The notes below the pieces were generated by a model, which was not told the DNA's origin, searched no databases, and saw nothing but the letters and a program-made list of their open reading frames with translations. DNA of 64,000 nt from JBEVJK01 sp963791325 (GTDB lineage Bacteria; Pseudomonadota; Alphaproteobacteria; Rhizobiales; Rhizobiaceae). The translations under genes were made by a program, and so were the position numbers. The stretch is taken from NCBI GenBank assembly GCA_963791325.1, contig CAWBRU010000008.1:275547-339546 (forward strand). Direction: 5' to 3'. The first letter of the stretch is position 1, and the number at the start of each line of letters is the position of its first letter. This document shows positions 29,450 to 38,693 of the stretch, one piece after another.

Positions 29450-30376
29450 ATGTCTAATGAAATCATCGTTGTCGATCCGCTTGAGCGGCTTGACCTGCTG
29501 AAGAGTCTTGCGAGTGAGGTCCGTGTTCGGATCCTCGATCTGCTCAATCGGAAGGGCCCGAAGAACGTCAACCAAGTGGCTGACGAGCTAGGCCTCCCGC
29601 AATCGACGATCTCCGCGAACATCCAAGTTCTGGTGAATGTCGGTCTGATCCAGACCAAGTCGCAAACGGCGCGCAAAGGCAGCCAGAAAGTCTGCTACTC
29701 GACCTTCTCGGAGCTTGTCGTCGCCTTCAAGGACCGCAGCACCCCGCCGGACCTCAGCGTCATCGAGGTAGCGATGCCGCTCGGCCTCTATACGCGCTGC
29801 GAAGTATCCGCTCCCTGCGGCCTATGTTCCAAGGACGGTGTCATCGGGCTTCTCGACGTGCCCGATACGTTCCTCGATCCGGACCGAATGCGGGCTGGTC
29901 TGCTGTGGTTCACAAGGGGCTTCGTCGAGTATCAGTTTCCCAACAATGCAAAACTTGCCAATGCCAAAATCGGAGCGGTCGAACTCGCCATGGAACTGTC
30001 TTCCGAAGTTCCCGGGACATCGAAGGACTGGCCTTCGGACATTACGATCGCCATCAACGGGCACGAAATCGACACCTGGACAGCGCCGGCGGACTACGGC
30101 GACAAACGTGGCAAGCACACGCCGGACTGGTGGAAATTGGCCGGTTCGCAATATGGCGACGTCAAGCAATGGCGTATCACCAAGAACGGCACCGATCGCG
30201 ACGGCGCCAAGGTCTCCAAATGTTCGCTGGCCGACCTAGAGCTGGAGCGGCACCGTTCGATCCGGGTACGTATCGGCGTCAAGGAGGAAGCGCGCCATCC
30301 CGGCGGCATCAACATCTTCGGCACCGGCTTCGGCAATCACAGCAAGGACATCGTCCTTCGGCTGCTGAAGGCCTGA
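29450..30376 (+). CDS. ArsR-type winged-helix regulator with large C-terminal domain
   Basis: 308 residues. An ArsR-like DNA-binding domain lies at residues 5-85 (LLKSLASEVRVRILDLLNRKG, VADELGLPQSTISANIQVLVNVGLI). The C-terminal 220 residues are a separate, Trp-rich beta domain with a CGLCSKDGVIGLLD patch and SLADLELERHRSIRVRIGV; such a domain suggests ligand (sugar) sensing rather than metal. It lies directly before the arabinofuranosidase and transporter genes on the same strand, so it probably controls them. Confidence 0.75.
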   Translation: MSNEIIVVDPLERLDLLKSLASEVRVRILDLLNRKGPKNVNQVADELGLPQSTISANIQVLVNVGLIQTKSQTARKGSQKVCYSTFSELVVAFKDRSTPPDLSVIEVAMPLGLYTRCEVSAPCGLCSKDGVIGLLDVPDTFLDPDRMRAGLLWFTRGFVEYQFPNNAKLANAKIGAVELAMELSSEVPGTSKDWPSDITIAINGHEIDTWTAPADYGDKRGKHTPDWWKLAGSQYGDVKQWRITKNGTDRDGAKVSKCSLADLELERHRSIRVRIGVKEEARHPGGINIFGTGFGNHSKDIVLRLLKA

Positions 30377-30479
30377 GTATGCTCCAGCTCTTGACCTCGG
30401 CGTGGAACTCCGCTTTAACTAACCAGCTCTTCGGATACAGACCGGGAAGTCGGATTGTTAGTCGGCGGCAGGAGCAAGC

Positions 30480-31988
30480 ATGAAGGCTAAGGTCACGGCG
30501 AGCGCGGTCTATACCGTCGCGGACATCGACAAACGTCTCTACGGCTCGTTTCTCGAGCATCTGGGCCGAGCGGTCTACTCGGGCATTTACGAGCCTCGTC
30601 ATCCGAAGGCCGACGCGGAGGGCATGCGCAAGGACGTGCTTGAACTGGTTCGCGCTCTGGACACGCCGATCTGCCGCTATCCCGGTGGAAACTTCGTCTC
30701 AGCCTACAACTGGGAAGATGGCATCGGACCGAGGGAAAATCGCCCGCGGCGTCTCGATCTCGCCTGGCGCACGACGGAACCGAACCAAGTCGGCATTCAC
30801 GAATTCGCCGATTGGGCCGAAAAGGCCGGTACCGAGATGATGCTTGGCGGTCAACCTGGGGTCACGCGGCCTGGATGCGGCGCGAGCCTTTGTCGAATAC
30901 GTCAATCATCCAGGCGGAAGCTACTGGTCAGACTTGCGGGCCAGGAACGGTCGGAAGGACCCGTGGAACTGCCGGCTCTGGTGTCTCGGCAATGAGATGG
31001 ACGGTCCTTGGCAGATCGGCCACAAATCGGCGGCCGAATACGGCCACCTCGCCAACGAGACCGCCAAAGCGCTGCGTGGGCTCGATCCGACGCTGGAACT
31101 CGTCGTCTGCGGCTCGTCGCATTCCAATATGCCCACCTATCCGCAGTGGGAGGCGACTGTGCTTGAGGCGACTTACGAGCACGTCGACTATATCTCGCTG
31201 CACATGTATTTCGAGAATTACGAGAAGAACACGGCCGAGTATCTGGCGCTTCCGCAGAAGCTCGACCGCTACATCGGCACCGTCTCCGGCATCATCGACT
31301 ATCGTGAAGGCGAAAAGCCGCTCAAAGCGCGACGTGAAGATATCGTTCGACGAATGGAACGTCTGGTATCACGAGCGCAAGCGCGACGCCGAGCGAATGA
31401 AAGCGTGGGATTGGCCCGAGGCTCCGAGGCTGCTTGAAGATATCTACAATTTCGAGGACGTGCTGCAGGTCGGCTGCATCATCAATACCTTCATCCGACG
31501 CTCCGACGTCGTGCGCATCGCCTGTATCGCTCAACTGGTCAACGTCATCGCCCCGATCATGACCGAGCCCGGCGGGGCTGCCTGGCGGCAGACCATCTAC
31601 TGGCCGTTTATGCTGGCCTCCAAGCACGGTCGCGGCACGGCGCTGCAGCTCGCCGTCGAGGTGCCTACCTACGACGCCGCCGCCGCCGCCAGAGTGCCGT
31701 GGCTGGACATTGCAGGCGTGCACGACGCAGATGCCGGGAGCGCTGACCTTCTTCGCCGTCAATCGGCATGCCTCCGAGACGATCGAAGCGGACGTCACCC
31801 TCGATCGGTTCGCCGCCAAATCGGTCGGCACACGCTCATCCGCCATGACGATCTCGAAGCCCGCAACACCAGGGACGCGCCGGACACCGTGTCGCCGGTC
31901 GACGGGCAACGGAGCCACACTCGAGAGAAACGGAGTAGCGCTCAAGCTGCCACCGCACTCCTATTCGATGGTGCGGGTCGCACTCTGA
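30480..31988 (+). CDS. abfA: Alpha-N-arabinofuranosidase, GH51 (frameshifted)
   Basis: Intracellular retaining glycosidase that removes terminal L-arabinofuranose from oligosaccharides; no signal peptide is seen. DIDKRLYGSFLEHLGRAVYSGIY, CRYPGGNFVSAYNWEDGIGP, NCRLWCLGNEMDGPWQIGHK (acid/base Glu), VDYISLHMYFENYEKN, VKISFDEWNVWY (nucleophile Glu) and LQLAVEVPTYD are GH51 signatures. Indels near 30850, 31335, 31720 and 31890 split the 502-codon span; the end reads LPPHSYSMVRVAL. Start ATG 30480 has AGGAGC upstream. Confidence 0.93.
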
Positions 31989-31991
31989 CTT

Positions 31992-32025
31992 CATATCCAA
32001 TCATCGGATATGTACCGCTATATCC
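31992..32025. promoter_or_regulatory. Three regularly spaced inverted half-sites before the binding-protein gene
   Basis: CATATCC (31992-31998), GGATATG (32006-32012) and ATATCC (32020-32025) alternate in orientation with 14-bp spacing, between abfA and the ABC transporter. They are similar to, but not identical with, the palindrome at 29397-29421, so the same regulator may bind here. Confidence 0.45.
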
Positions 32026-32103
32026 GTTGCATGCCATGGGTTTGGTGTAGCATTGGTCAATCGAAGGCGGATGAAAAACCGCTGCACTCGGGAGGAGACG
32101 AAA

Positions 32104-33380
32104 ATGAACTTTCGCAGGATGATGATCGCTGCCGCGGTCGCCGCCGCAGGCTTGTGGACAGCGGCGGCCCAGGCTGAGGAAACCGTCCTATGGTGGGATT
32201 TTCTCGGCGGCGGCGACGGCGTGCGCATGAAGCAGATGATCAGCGACTTCAACACAGCTCACGCCGGCAAGATCAAGATTGACGCCACGACGCTCGAGTG
32301 GGGCACGCCATTCTACGCCAAGGTCCAGACGTCGGCAGCTGTCGGTGAGGCACCGGACGTCATGACCTACCATGCCAGCCGCATCCCGCTGGCGGTCAGC
32401 CAGGATATTCTGGAGGAAATCACCGCCGACGACATGGCCAAGATGGGCTTGTCGAGCTCGGACTTCGCACCGGCGACTTGGGACGCTGTGAACGTCGACG
32501 GCAAGCAGTACGCGGTGCCGCTCGATACGCATCCGATCGTTCTTTACTACAACCGCGACCTGCTGAAGAAGGCCGGCGCGCTCGGCGACGACGGCCGGCC
32601 CATGGGCATGGGCAGCAAGGACGACTTCACCGCCACCCTGCAAGAAGCTGAAGGACGCCGGGATCGAGTTTCCGCTGGGCAGCGTGACCGCGGACGGCAA
32701 CTTCATGTTCCGCACCATTTATTCCTTGATGTGCCAGCAGGGCGGCGAGCTGATGACCGGCGAGGAATTCCTAACCGGTGACAACGGCGACAAGCTGAAA
32801 AATGCGCTCGACGTGCTGCAGGGCTGGACAAAGGCCGGGCTGCAGTCGACCTACACGGATTATCCGGCGACTGTGGCACTGTTCACCTCGGGCAAAGCCG
32901 CGATGATGATCAATGGCGTCTGGGAAGTGCCCACGATGACCGACCTTGCCAAGCAGGGCAAGCTGTTTGACTGGGGTGCCGTCGAGATCCCGGTGATCTT
33001 CGACAAGCCGTGCACCTATGCGGACAGCCATACCTTTGCAATCCCCAAGAACAAGGGCAAGGAAATCAGCCCGGAAAAACGCGCCGCCGTTCTCGAGGTG
33101 ATCTCATGGATGGACAAGAACTCGCTGTTCTGGGCCACCGCCGGCCATATCCCCGCTTACAGGCCGGTCACCGAATCGGCTGAATACAAGGCGATGGAGC
33201 CCAACGCGACCTACTCTCCCCTGACGGCCAACATGATCTTCGACCCGAGAACGCCCAAGGCTGGTGTCGCGGGGCCGATTTTCGACGTCATGTCCACCTA
33301 CTTCGTGCCGACCCTGAACGGCGAGATGGAGCCCGCAGCTGCCGTCGAGAGCATCAAGGAAGGAACTCAACGCGCTTTAA
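32104..33380 (+). CDS. Extracellular sugar-binding protein of an ABC importer (frameshifted)
   Basis: Family 1 solute-binding protein of about 424 residues. Signal peptide (MMIAAAVAAAGLWTAAAQAEE), then VLWWDFLGGGDGVRMKQMI, YAVPLDTHPIVLYYNRDLLKKAG, FTSGKAAMMINGVWEVP, and TYADSHTFAIPKNKGKE. One indel at about 32640 and one near 33362 (extra G), after which the true end is ELNAL and stop at 33380. GGGAGGAGACG precedes the ATG. Likely binds arabinose-containing oligosaccharides, judging from abfA next to it. Confidence 0.88.
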
Positions 33381-33437
33381 CCTCCCAAGGCTTGCAGGGG
33401 TCGCCCGACGGCGGCTCCTGCCCTTTGGGGATCCCTC

Positions 33438-34322
33438 ATGCTCAAAGATAGACGCCGGGACATCCTCGTCGCTCTGGTTCTGATCGCTCCTTTTCTGGCG
33501 ATCTACCTGTTGGTGTTCGTCTACCCGACGGTGCAGATGTTCCGCATTTCTTTCACGGACGCGCCGCTGATCGGAGAGGGTCGGTGGGTCGGGCTCGACA
33601 ACTACCTGCGGCTCGACAACGACCCGATGTTCCGCCGAGCGGTTTGGAACACCGCATACTTCGTGTTGATGACAGTCATTCCAGGCACGATCATCGCCTT
33701 GATGATCGCGCTTGGTGTTGCGCGGCTCAAAGGGCGGTTTCAGGCAATGGTGTTGGCGCTTTTCTTTCTGCCCTATATTCTGCCGGTCTCCGTCGTCTAC
33801 CTCATCTGGGACTGGACGCTGAACTTCCAGTTCGGCATAGCCATGCACCTGCTCGACTGGCTGGGCATCACCCGCATACCAGTCTTCAAATCGGCCGTGT
33901 GGTTCCTTCCTGCGGTCGCGGGAGTGACAATCTGGTGGACGGCCGGCTTTTCGATTCTGCTTTTCCTGGCCGGCTTGCGCGCCATACCTGCCGAAATCTA
34001 CGAGGCAGCCGCCCTCGATAATTCGACGCGCTGGACGACTTTCAGTCGCATCACTTGGCCTCTGCTATGGCCGATTACCTCTTTGGTTTTTACCATCCAG
34101 CTGATCCTGCAGCTGAAGATCTTCGACCAGGTCTATCTTTTCTCGATTGGCGGCCGGCCCAACGACAACATGGTGCTGGTCTACTACGTCTTCCAGCGCG
34201 CCTTTCAGCAGAACCAAGGCGGTCGCGCGGCAGCAGCCGCGGTCGCCCTGTTCGTGCTGGTGGTCGTCGTCTCGGTGCTGCAATTTCAGCTGCTGCGCCT
34301 TGCTGAACGGCGGCCCCGATGA
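33438..34322 (+). CDS. ABC sugar permease, MalF type
   Basis: Intact 294-residue permease. Six hydrophobic segments beginning ILVALVLIAPFLAIYLLVFV; the EAA loop is EIYEAAALDNSTRWTTFSRITWPLL. Its stop overlaps the next permease start (34319-34322). Pairs with that protein as the membrane channel. Confidence 0.93.
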   Translation: MLKDRRRDILVALVLIAPFLAIYLLVFVYPTVQMFRISFTDAPLIGEGRWVGLDNYLRLDNDPMFRRAVWNTAYFVLMTVIPGTIIALMIALGVARLKGRFQAMVLALFFLPYILPVSVVYLIWDWTLNFQFGIAMHLLDWLGITRIPVFKSAVWFLPAVAGVTIWWTAGFSILLFLAGLRAIPAEIYEAAALDNSTRWTTFSRITWPLLWPITSLVFTIQLILQLKIFDQVYLFSIGGRPNDNMVLVYYVFQRAFQQNQGGRAAAAAVALFVLVVVVSVLQFQLLRLAERRPR

Positions 34323-35160
34323 CCGCCTCGGCTGCGAGACGCTGGAACCTATGGGGTGGGGTGATCACCGCCCTGACGGTCGCCGGCGCTGTCCTCTGGG
34401 CGTTCCCGCTCTATTGGGGCGTCGTATCCTCACTCAAACCCGATGATGAGGTCGTCAGGCCCTATATTGAACTCTGGCCCGAGACACCGACACTGGAGAA
34501 CTATATCGACGCGCTGAGGTCCACGCAGATCGGGCATGGTACACGAACTCGGTGGCCGTCGCAGTGGGCGTTACGGCGATCTGCGTTTTCGCCTCGATGC
34601 TCTGCGGCTACGCGATTTCGCAGCTGCGTTTCCCGGGCCGGACCGCCCTGTGGTGGTTGATTCTCGCTTCGTTCATGGTGCCGACTTCGGCGCTGATCAT
34701 CAACTATTTCGTGCTCGTGGCCGATCTCGGCCTGTTGAATAGCTGGGCCGGCATCATGCTGCCGCAGCTCATCCACCCTGTGATCATCATTGTCTACAAG
34801 CAGTTCTTCGATCAGGTGCCACGAGACTTCCGCGAAGCCGCCGTAATGGACAACGCTTCCGAATTCGGGATCCTGTTCAAGGTCTACCTTCCAATGAACT
34901 GGGGCGTGACGACGGCCCTGTCGATCGTCTGCTTTATCTGGACCTGGAACGCATTCCTGTGGCCATTCCTCTCCGTGACGCGCACCGAGATGATGACGAT
35001 CACGGTCGGCATCACGCAGGTGAATGATGCGTTCGGCGTCTACTACGCGCGGCAGTTGTCAGCGGCCGTGCTGGCGGGCCTGCCGGTCGCATTGGCCTAC
35101 CTCTTGTTTCAGCGCCGAGTGACCCAGGCGATCACGCTCTCTGCCGGCATCAAGGGCTAG
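34319..35160 (+). CDS. ABC sugar permease, MalG type (one frameshift)
   Basis: About 280 residues. N-terminal helix VITALTVAGAVLWAFPLYWGVV and SLKPDDEVV, then TNSVAVAVGVTAICVFASMLCGYA after an indel near 34540, the EAA loop DFREAAVMDNASEFGILFKVYLP and WTWNAFLWPFLSVT. No ATPase gene follows. The TAG stop is immediately next to (and shares CTAG with) the stop of the IS481 remnant on the opposite strand. Confidence 0.9.
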
Positions 35161-35465
35161 CTTTGGAGCCTCAACAGGTTGTTCTCGGACAATCCGTGGC
35201 GACTGATAGGTGGCTCCGAGCCGATACTGCCATATGGTCGATGCCGATTGTGGCGGTGAAGCCATCTTGACAGCTCTGCTGCGCGATGCCGTGACGTCGG
35301 ATAGGCGACGGCGTAAGCCCATTCACGCAGGACGGTTTGGATGAAGCGCTCGGCCTTGCCGTTTGTCTTGGGCGTGGAGGCCTTATCCGGATGTGTTTTA
35401 GGCCGAAGACTTTGCAGGAGGCGCGGAAGGCGGGGCTTTTATAGCAGCCGCCGTTATCGGCGCGG
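35157..35465 (-). pseudogene. IS481-type transposase C-terminal remnant
   Basis: About 100 codons of a transposase tail, with one frame change near 35390: DNGGCYKSPAFRASCKVFGLKHIR, then TPKTNGKAERFIQTVLREWAYA, RAAELSRWLHRHNRHRPYGSIG and ISRHGLSENNLLRLQS. These are the C-terminal blocks of IS481-family DDE transposases, including the last catalytic Glu in KAERF. The catalytic N-terminal part and the insertion-sequence ends are missing. It separates the arabinoside module from the arsenic module. Confidence 0.85.
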
Positions 35466-35982
35466 CGGCTCGGCCTCCAAAGCACGATGCCTGCGCCTGC
35501 TCGGCAGCCAGCCAGCGGTCGCGTGGCTTGCAGCTCGCCGGCCGTGGCGAAAGCTCGACCTGGACAACCTCTTTTCCGATCGCCGGTAGTGCAGCCCGGT
35601 GCAGCTGAATGGGAGCGACGCCGTCGCTGACCTCGAAGGTCAGCTGCGCAGTGTCGTCGAGCAGCACATGCTCGGTCACCTTGCGGATGATGGCGGCGAA
35701 TTTGCCGGCCGTCATGTGGACGCGCTCGCCTTCGTCGACGTCCCACAGCTGGACGAAGATCTCCGACCACGCTTCCGGGTTGGCGCCGCAGTCGAGCGCC
35801 GAAAAATTGGCGGCCTTGACTTCGGTCACGTGGTAGCCCGCCCTCACCGGACGGCCTCCATAGGAGAAGATCAGCGGCTTTTCACGGTGGCCGTCGATCG
35901 CGGCAAGCAGCTCGCCGATCCTGATGTCGGACGGGTCCGAAACCAGCGTCGGCGCACTTTCCGGCTTGCTCAGGTTCACCAT
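35398..35982 (-). CDS. DUF6428 family protein, C-terminus replaced by IS remnant
   Basis: Protein of about 195 codons, divergent from arsR. The first 165 residues look like the DUF6428 proteins found in rhizobial arsenic clusters: IRIGELLAAIDGHREKPLIFSYGG, RAGYHVTEVKAANFSALDCG, EIFVQLWDVDEGERVHMTAGKF and SPRPASCKPRDRWLA. Near 35470 the reading frame runs into the IS481 remnant and the tail becomes Ala/Pro-rich and unrelated, so a cysteine-rich end typical of the family is lost. Function unknown. Confidence 0.75.
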   Translation of the reverse strand: MVNLSKPESAPTLVSDPSDIRIGELLAAIDGHREKPLIFSYGGRPVRAGYHVTEVKAANFSALDCGANPEAWSEIFVQLWDVDEGERVHMTAGKFAAIIRKVTEHVLLDDTAQLTFEVSDGVAPIQLHRAALPAIGKEVVQVELSPRPASCKPRDRWLAAEQAQASCFGGRAAAPITAAAIKAPPSAPPAKSSA

Positions 35983-35998
35983 CCGCGCTACTCCTATT

Positions 35999-36025
35999 AT
36001 TTGATATTCATAGGATCGTTCAAAT
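35999..36025. promoter_or_regulatory. Candidate ArsR operator
   Basis: Inverted arms ATTTGA and TCAAAT with 15 bp between them sit in the 43-bp gap between the divergent DUF6428 gene and arsR; the right arm touches the arsR ATG. Position fits autorepression by ArsR; the sequence match to known sites is only general. Confidence 0.4.
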
Positions 36026-36379
36026 ATGGAAGAACGTCAAGCCCTGCTCGCCTTCGGTGCCATGTCTCAGGAGACGCGACTGCGGATCGTCCGACTGCTC
36101 GTCCGCGCCGGGCCTGACGGCATGGCTGCCGGCAGCATCGGCGAAGCGGTCGGCGTCTCGGCCTCGAACGTTTCCTTCCATCTCAAGGAGCTCGAGCGCG
36201 GCGGCCTGGCGACGGCCCGGCGCGAGTCACGCTCGATCGTCTACACGGCCGGCTACGAGACCCTGAGAGACCTGCTGCGCTTCCTGATGGAGGACTGCTG
36301 CGCCTCAAACCCCGAGATCTGCGGTCCAAGCAGCTTCAGGGCAATACGCTCCAAGTCGCCGGCGGAGGTCGAGCCATGA
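36026..36379 (+). CDS. arsR: ArsR family metalloregulator
   Basis: 117-residue repressor. Winged helix: LLAFGAMSQETRLRIVRLLVRAG, IGEAVGVSASNVSFHLKELERGGL, SIVYTAGYETLRDLLRFL. Adjacent cysteines in MEDCCASNPEIC near residues 92-99 could bind arsenite, as in the C-terminal-site ArsR proteins. Overlaps arsN2 by ATGA, so the two are co-translated. Confidence 0.92.
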   Translation: MEERQALLAFGAMSQETRLRIVRLLVRAGPDGMAAGSIGEAVGVSASNVSFHLKELERGGLATARRESRSIVYTAGYETLRDLLRFLMEDCCASNPEICGPSSFRAIRSKSPAEVEP

Positions 36380-36834
36380 CCAAGCGGCGGAATGAGGGCG
36401 GCGCTGCCGTGGGCCTGGAGCCCGTTGCCGGCAGCGACGAAAAGCTGCGCGACGCGTTGGCGGCCGAGCGCCTGCCGGTCGACGATCTCGCCGAAGGCGG
36501 GCGAACCTTCTTCCGCGTGCGGGAAGGCGCCGAGACGCTGGGCTTCGGCGGCTACGAGGTTTACGGCGAGAGCGCGCTGATCCGCTCGCTGGTAGTCCTT
36601 CCGGAAGCCCGCAAGCGCGGCATCGGCACGGCAGTCGCCGAACAGATTTTTGATCACGCCCGCAAGGAAGGTGCCCGGCGGGCCTACCTGCTGACCGAAT
36701 CCGCCGGCGGTTTTTTCGCACAGCTCGGCTTCCGGCCTCTCCCACGGGACCAGGCGCCGGCCGAGATCCTGGCCACGCGCCAGGCGGCAGGTCTCTGCCC
36801 GGCGTCGGCCGTTCTCCTGGTGCGCGATCTTTGA
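36376..36834 (+). CDS. arsN2: Arsenic resistance N-acetyltransferase ArsN2
   Basis: 152-residue GNAT enzyme; ArsN-type proteins are linked to resistance to arsenic compounds by acetylation. The acetyl-CoA loop is in LIRSLVVLPEARKRGIGTAVAEQIFDHA, followed by RRAYLLTESAGGFFAQLGF and an end LCPASAVLLVRDL, all typical of ArsN2. Between arsR and arsC in one operon. Confidence 0.9.
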   Translation: MTKRRNEGGAAVGLEPVAGSDEKLRDALAAERLPVDDLAEGGRTFFRVREGAETLGFGGYEVYGESALIRSLVVLPEARKRGIGTAVAEQIFDHARKEGARRAYLLTESAGGFFAQLGFRPLPRDQAPAEILATRQAAGLCPASAVLLVRDL

Positions 36835-36849
36835 GGTGAGGGCCAAGAC

Positions 36850-37272
36850 ATGGACGTGACGATCTATCACAATCCGGCCTGCGGCACGTCCCGCAACACG
36901 CTGGCGCTGATACGCAATGCCGGCATTGAGCCAACGATCATCGAATATCTGAAGAACCCGCCGACCAAGCAGAGGCTTGCGGAGCTCATCCGATTGGCCG
37001 GCCTCACTGTCCGCGACACGATCCGGCAGAAGGGCACGCCCTATCAGGAGCTCGGCCTCGACGACCCAAAACTCACCGACGCCCAGCTGCTCGGCGCCAT
37101 GGTCACAGATCCGATCCTGATCAACCGCCCGTTCGTGGTGACGCCGTTGGGCGTGACGCTCGCCCGGCCCTCGGAGAAGGTCTTGGACATCCTGCCGCTA
37201 CCGCAAAAGGGCGCCTTCGCCAAGGAAGACGGCGAGCAGGTGATCGACGCCGCGGGAAACCGCATTGGCTGA
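36850..37272 (+). CDS. arsC: Arsenate reductase, glutaredoxin-dependent
   Basis: 140 residues. Catalytic Cys in YHNPACGTSRNTLALI, arsenate-binding Arg in RPFVVTPLGVTLARPSEKVLDILP. Reduces arsenate to arsenite, which then must be pumped out; no ArsB or Acr3 gene is present nearby. AGGTGAGG lies upstream of the ATG. Confidence 0.95.
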   Translation: MDVTIYHNPACGTSRNTLALIRNAGIEPTIIEYLKNPPTKQRLAELIRLAGLTVRDTIRQKGTPYQELGLDDPKLTDAQLLGAMVTDPILINRPFVVTPLGVTLARPSEKVLDILPLPQKGAFAKEDGEQVIDAAGNRIG

Positions 37273-37289
37273 GCTGCCCGACATTGTCG

Positions 37290-37535
37290 GAGGCGCCTTC
37301 AAGGCTCCGCAGCGAGCGGATACTCGCTCCCCGCCCCGGCGAAGAGGTCACGCGGGCTTTTGTGCCTCTGGCAGGAACGCAAGGCCTTGAACGCCGCATC
37401 TGTGCCGGCGAGGCTGACCACGATCGGCTTGCGACCTTCAGGGGTGATCGTCGATTTGTGCTTCTTCGCCAGATTGTAGATGACGTCGATGTTGTTGCCC
37501 GCTGCAGGGCTTGCGCGGTTCGACGGGCCTAATGA
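37290..37535 (-). other. Unidentified coding remnant after arsC
   Basis: On the minus strand a stretch reads GNNIDVIYNLAKKHKSTIT, then GRKPIVVSLAGTDAAFKAL, in good coding style but without a proper start and with no stop-free extension beyond about 60 residues. I do not recognise the family. It may be the tail of a gene lost during rearrangement of the arsenic locus. Confidence 0.35.
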
Positions 37536-37574
37536 AAGACCACGAGGTCATTCTCAAATTCCAGATCGAACACC

Positions 37575-37787
37575 CTAACAGTAATACACGCCCGCGGCGC
37601 ACCGCCGTGCCGTGCGTCTTGCCGCCCCGGCAAAACTGACCGGCGTGAGCGGACGACCGACCCTCGCCTCCGCCGGCGAAACAAGCCCAAACGGAACCGG
37701 TGCCGAAAGGCGTCCTACCGCTTCGAGTGCCAGCAACCCGACGAGCCCTGTCAACAGCACAATTTTGATTTTCCGCGAGACGATCAT
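37575..37787 (-). CDS. Small secreted protein ending in VYYC
   Basis: 70 residues: basic start VSRKIKI, hydrophobic VLLTGLVGLLALEAVGRL, then a short basic region GAARRTARRCAAGVYYC with two cysteines. The start overlaps the DUF2092 stop as ATGA, so it belongs to the arylsulfatase operon. No known family; probably exported. Confidence 0.65.
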   Translation of the reverse strand: MIVSRKIKIVLLTGLVGLLALEAVGRLSAPVPFGLVSPAEARVGRPLTPVSFAGAARRTARRCAAGVYYC

Positions 37788-38584
37788 TTGCCACCTCCTT
37801 GGGTAAAGTGTTCCGGCAGTTCATCGATATCGGCAAGCTGCTTGAGATCGATTTCCTTGGCGTCGGTCTTATTCTTGAAACCGAAATCGTCGGCCGAAAC
37901 GTCACTACCGGTCTTCCAGTCGGCGATCTGGATGCTGTATTGCGGAGCTCGCGCGACCCGTTTGGCGGTGATCACATATCTGCAGGGATAAGGATGGCTC
38001 CCCTGTGCAATCCAGATCTGCCAATCGACATCCCTGGTCCTGAAGGCGAGGTGATCACATTCGGTTCCACCAATTACACCGCTGCCAAGATCCTTCACAT
38101 TGACCACCTCCGGCATCAGTTGATCATAGACATCCGACAGGAGCAGGTCCGCGCCTGGCAGGGGCCGGTGGAACCTGTCACGCAACTCGTCGACCAAGTG
38201 GTCCACCGATCCGGGCTCATCAATCTTGGCGTAGCGATTGGCCTCCTTGCCTAGAACGGTCAGCGTTTTGCCGTCAAAAACCATCTCCACATTGGCAAAT
38301 CCCCCGTGGCGCGTCGCTCGGATCTTGTCAGGCCGACTCAAGCTGACAGTTCCTGAACTCGCCAGCAGGAGTTTCTGCTTGTCTTTGGTGACGACCTCCA
38401 GGTTGCTGTCGTATTCGAATGAGATTGATTTCTGTGCCGCCAAATAGTCCGACATAGCCTTGAGCAGTTCCCTTGCCTGCCGATCGTCGGACCGGGCAGC
38501 CGACGTGGTGGCAAGGGTCGCCAACGCGACGACGGCGATCCATGGTCTAAGGCTCTTGCCACGGCTTGTTTTCAAGTCCCACAT
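37784..38584 (-). CDS. DUF2092 periplasmic protein
   Basis: 266 residues with a signal peptide (AVVALATLATTSAARSDD). The body matches DUF2092 proteins: LKAMSDYLAAQKSISFEYDS, LASSGTVSLSRPDKIRATRHGG, VFDGKTLTVLGKEANRYAKI, and CDHLAFRTRDVDWQIWIAQGSHPYPCRYVIT, resembling LolA/LolB-like beta folds that bind lipid. Found next to sulfatase genes in other proteobacteria. Role not established. Confidence 0.85.
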   Translation of the reverse strand: MWDLKTSRGKSLRPWIAVVALATLATTSAARSDDRQARELLKAMSDYLAAQKSISFEYDSNLEVVTKDKQKLLLASSGTVSLSRPDKIRATRHGGFANVEMVFDGKTLTVLGKEANRYAKIDEPGSVDHLVDELRDRFHRPLPGADLLLSDVYDQLMPEVVNVKDLGSGVIGGTECDHLAFRTRDVDWQIWIAQGSHPYPCRYVITAKRVARAPQYSIQIADWKTGSDVSADDFGFKNKTDAKEIDLKQLADIDELPEHFTQGGGK

Positions 38585-38693
38585 AGACTTCCTCCCTCTA
38601 GTCAGATTCAGTGCTGCGACGATCGCTGTATCTATCACCGCTGCCGACGTGCGGCCTCTGGGCAGGTCGGCTCTAAACGTTTTCGACGCCCCC

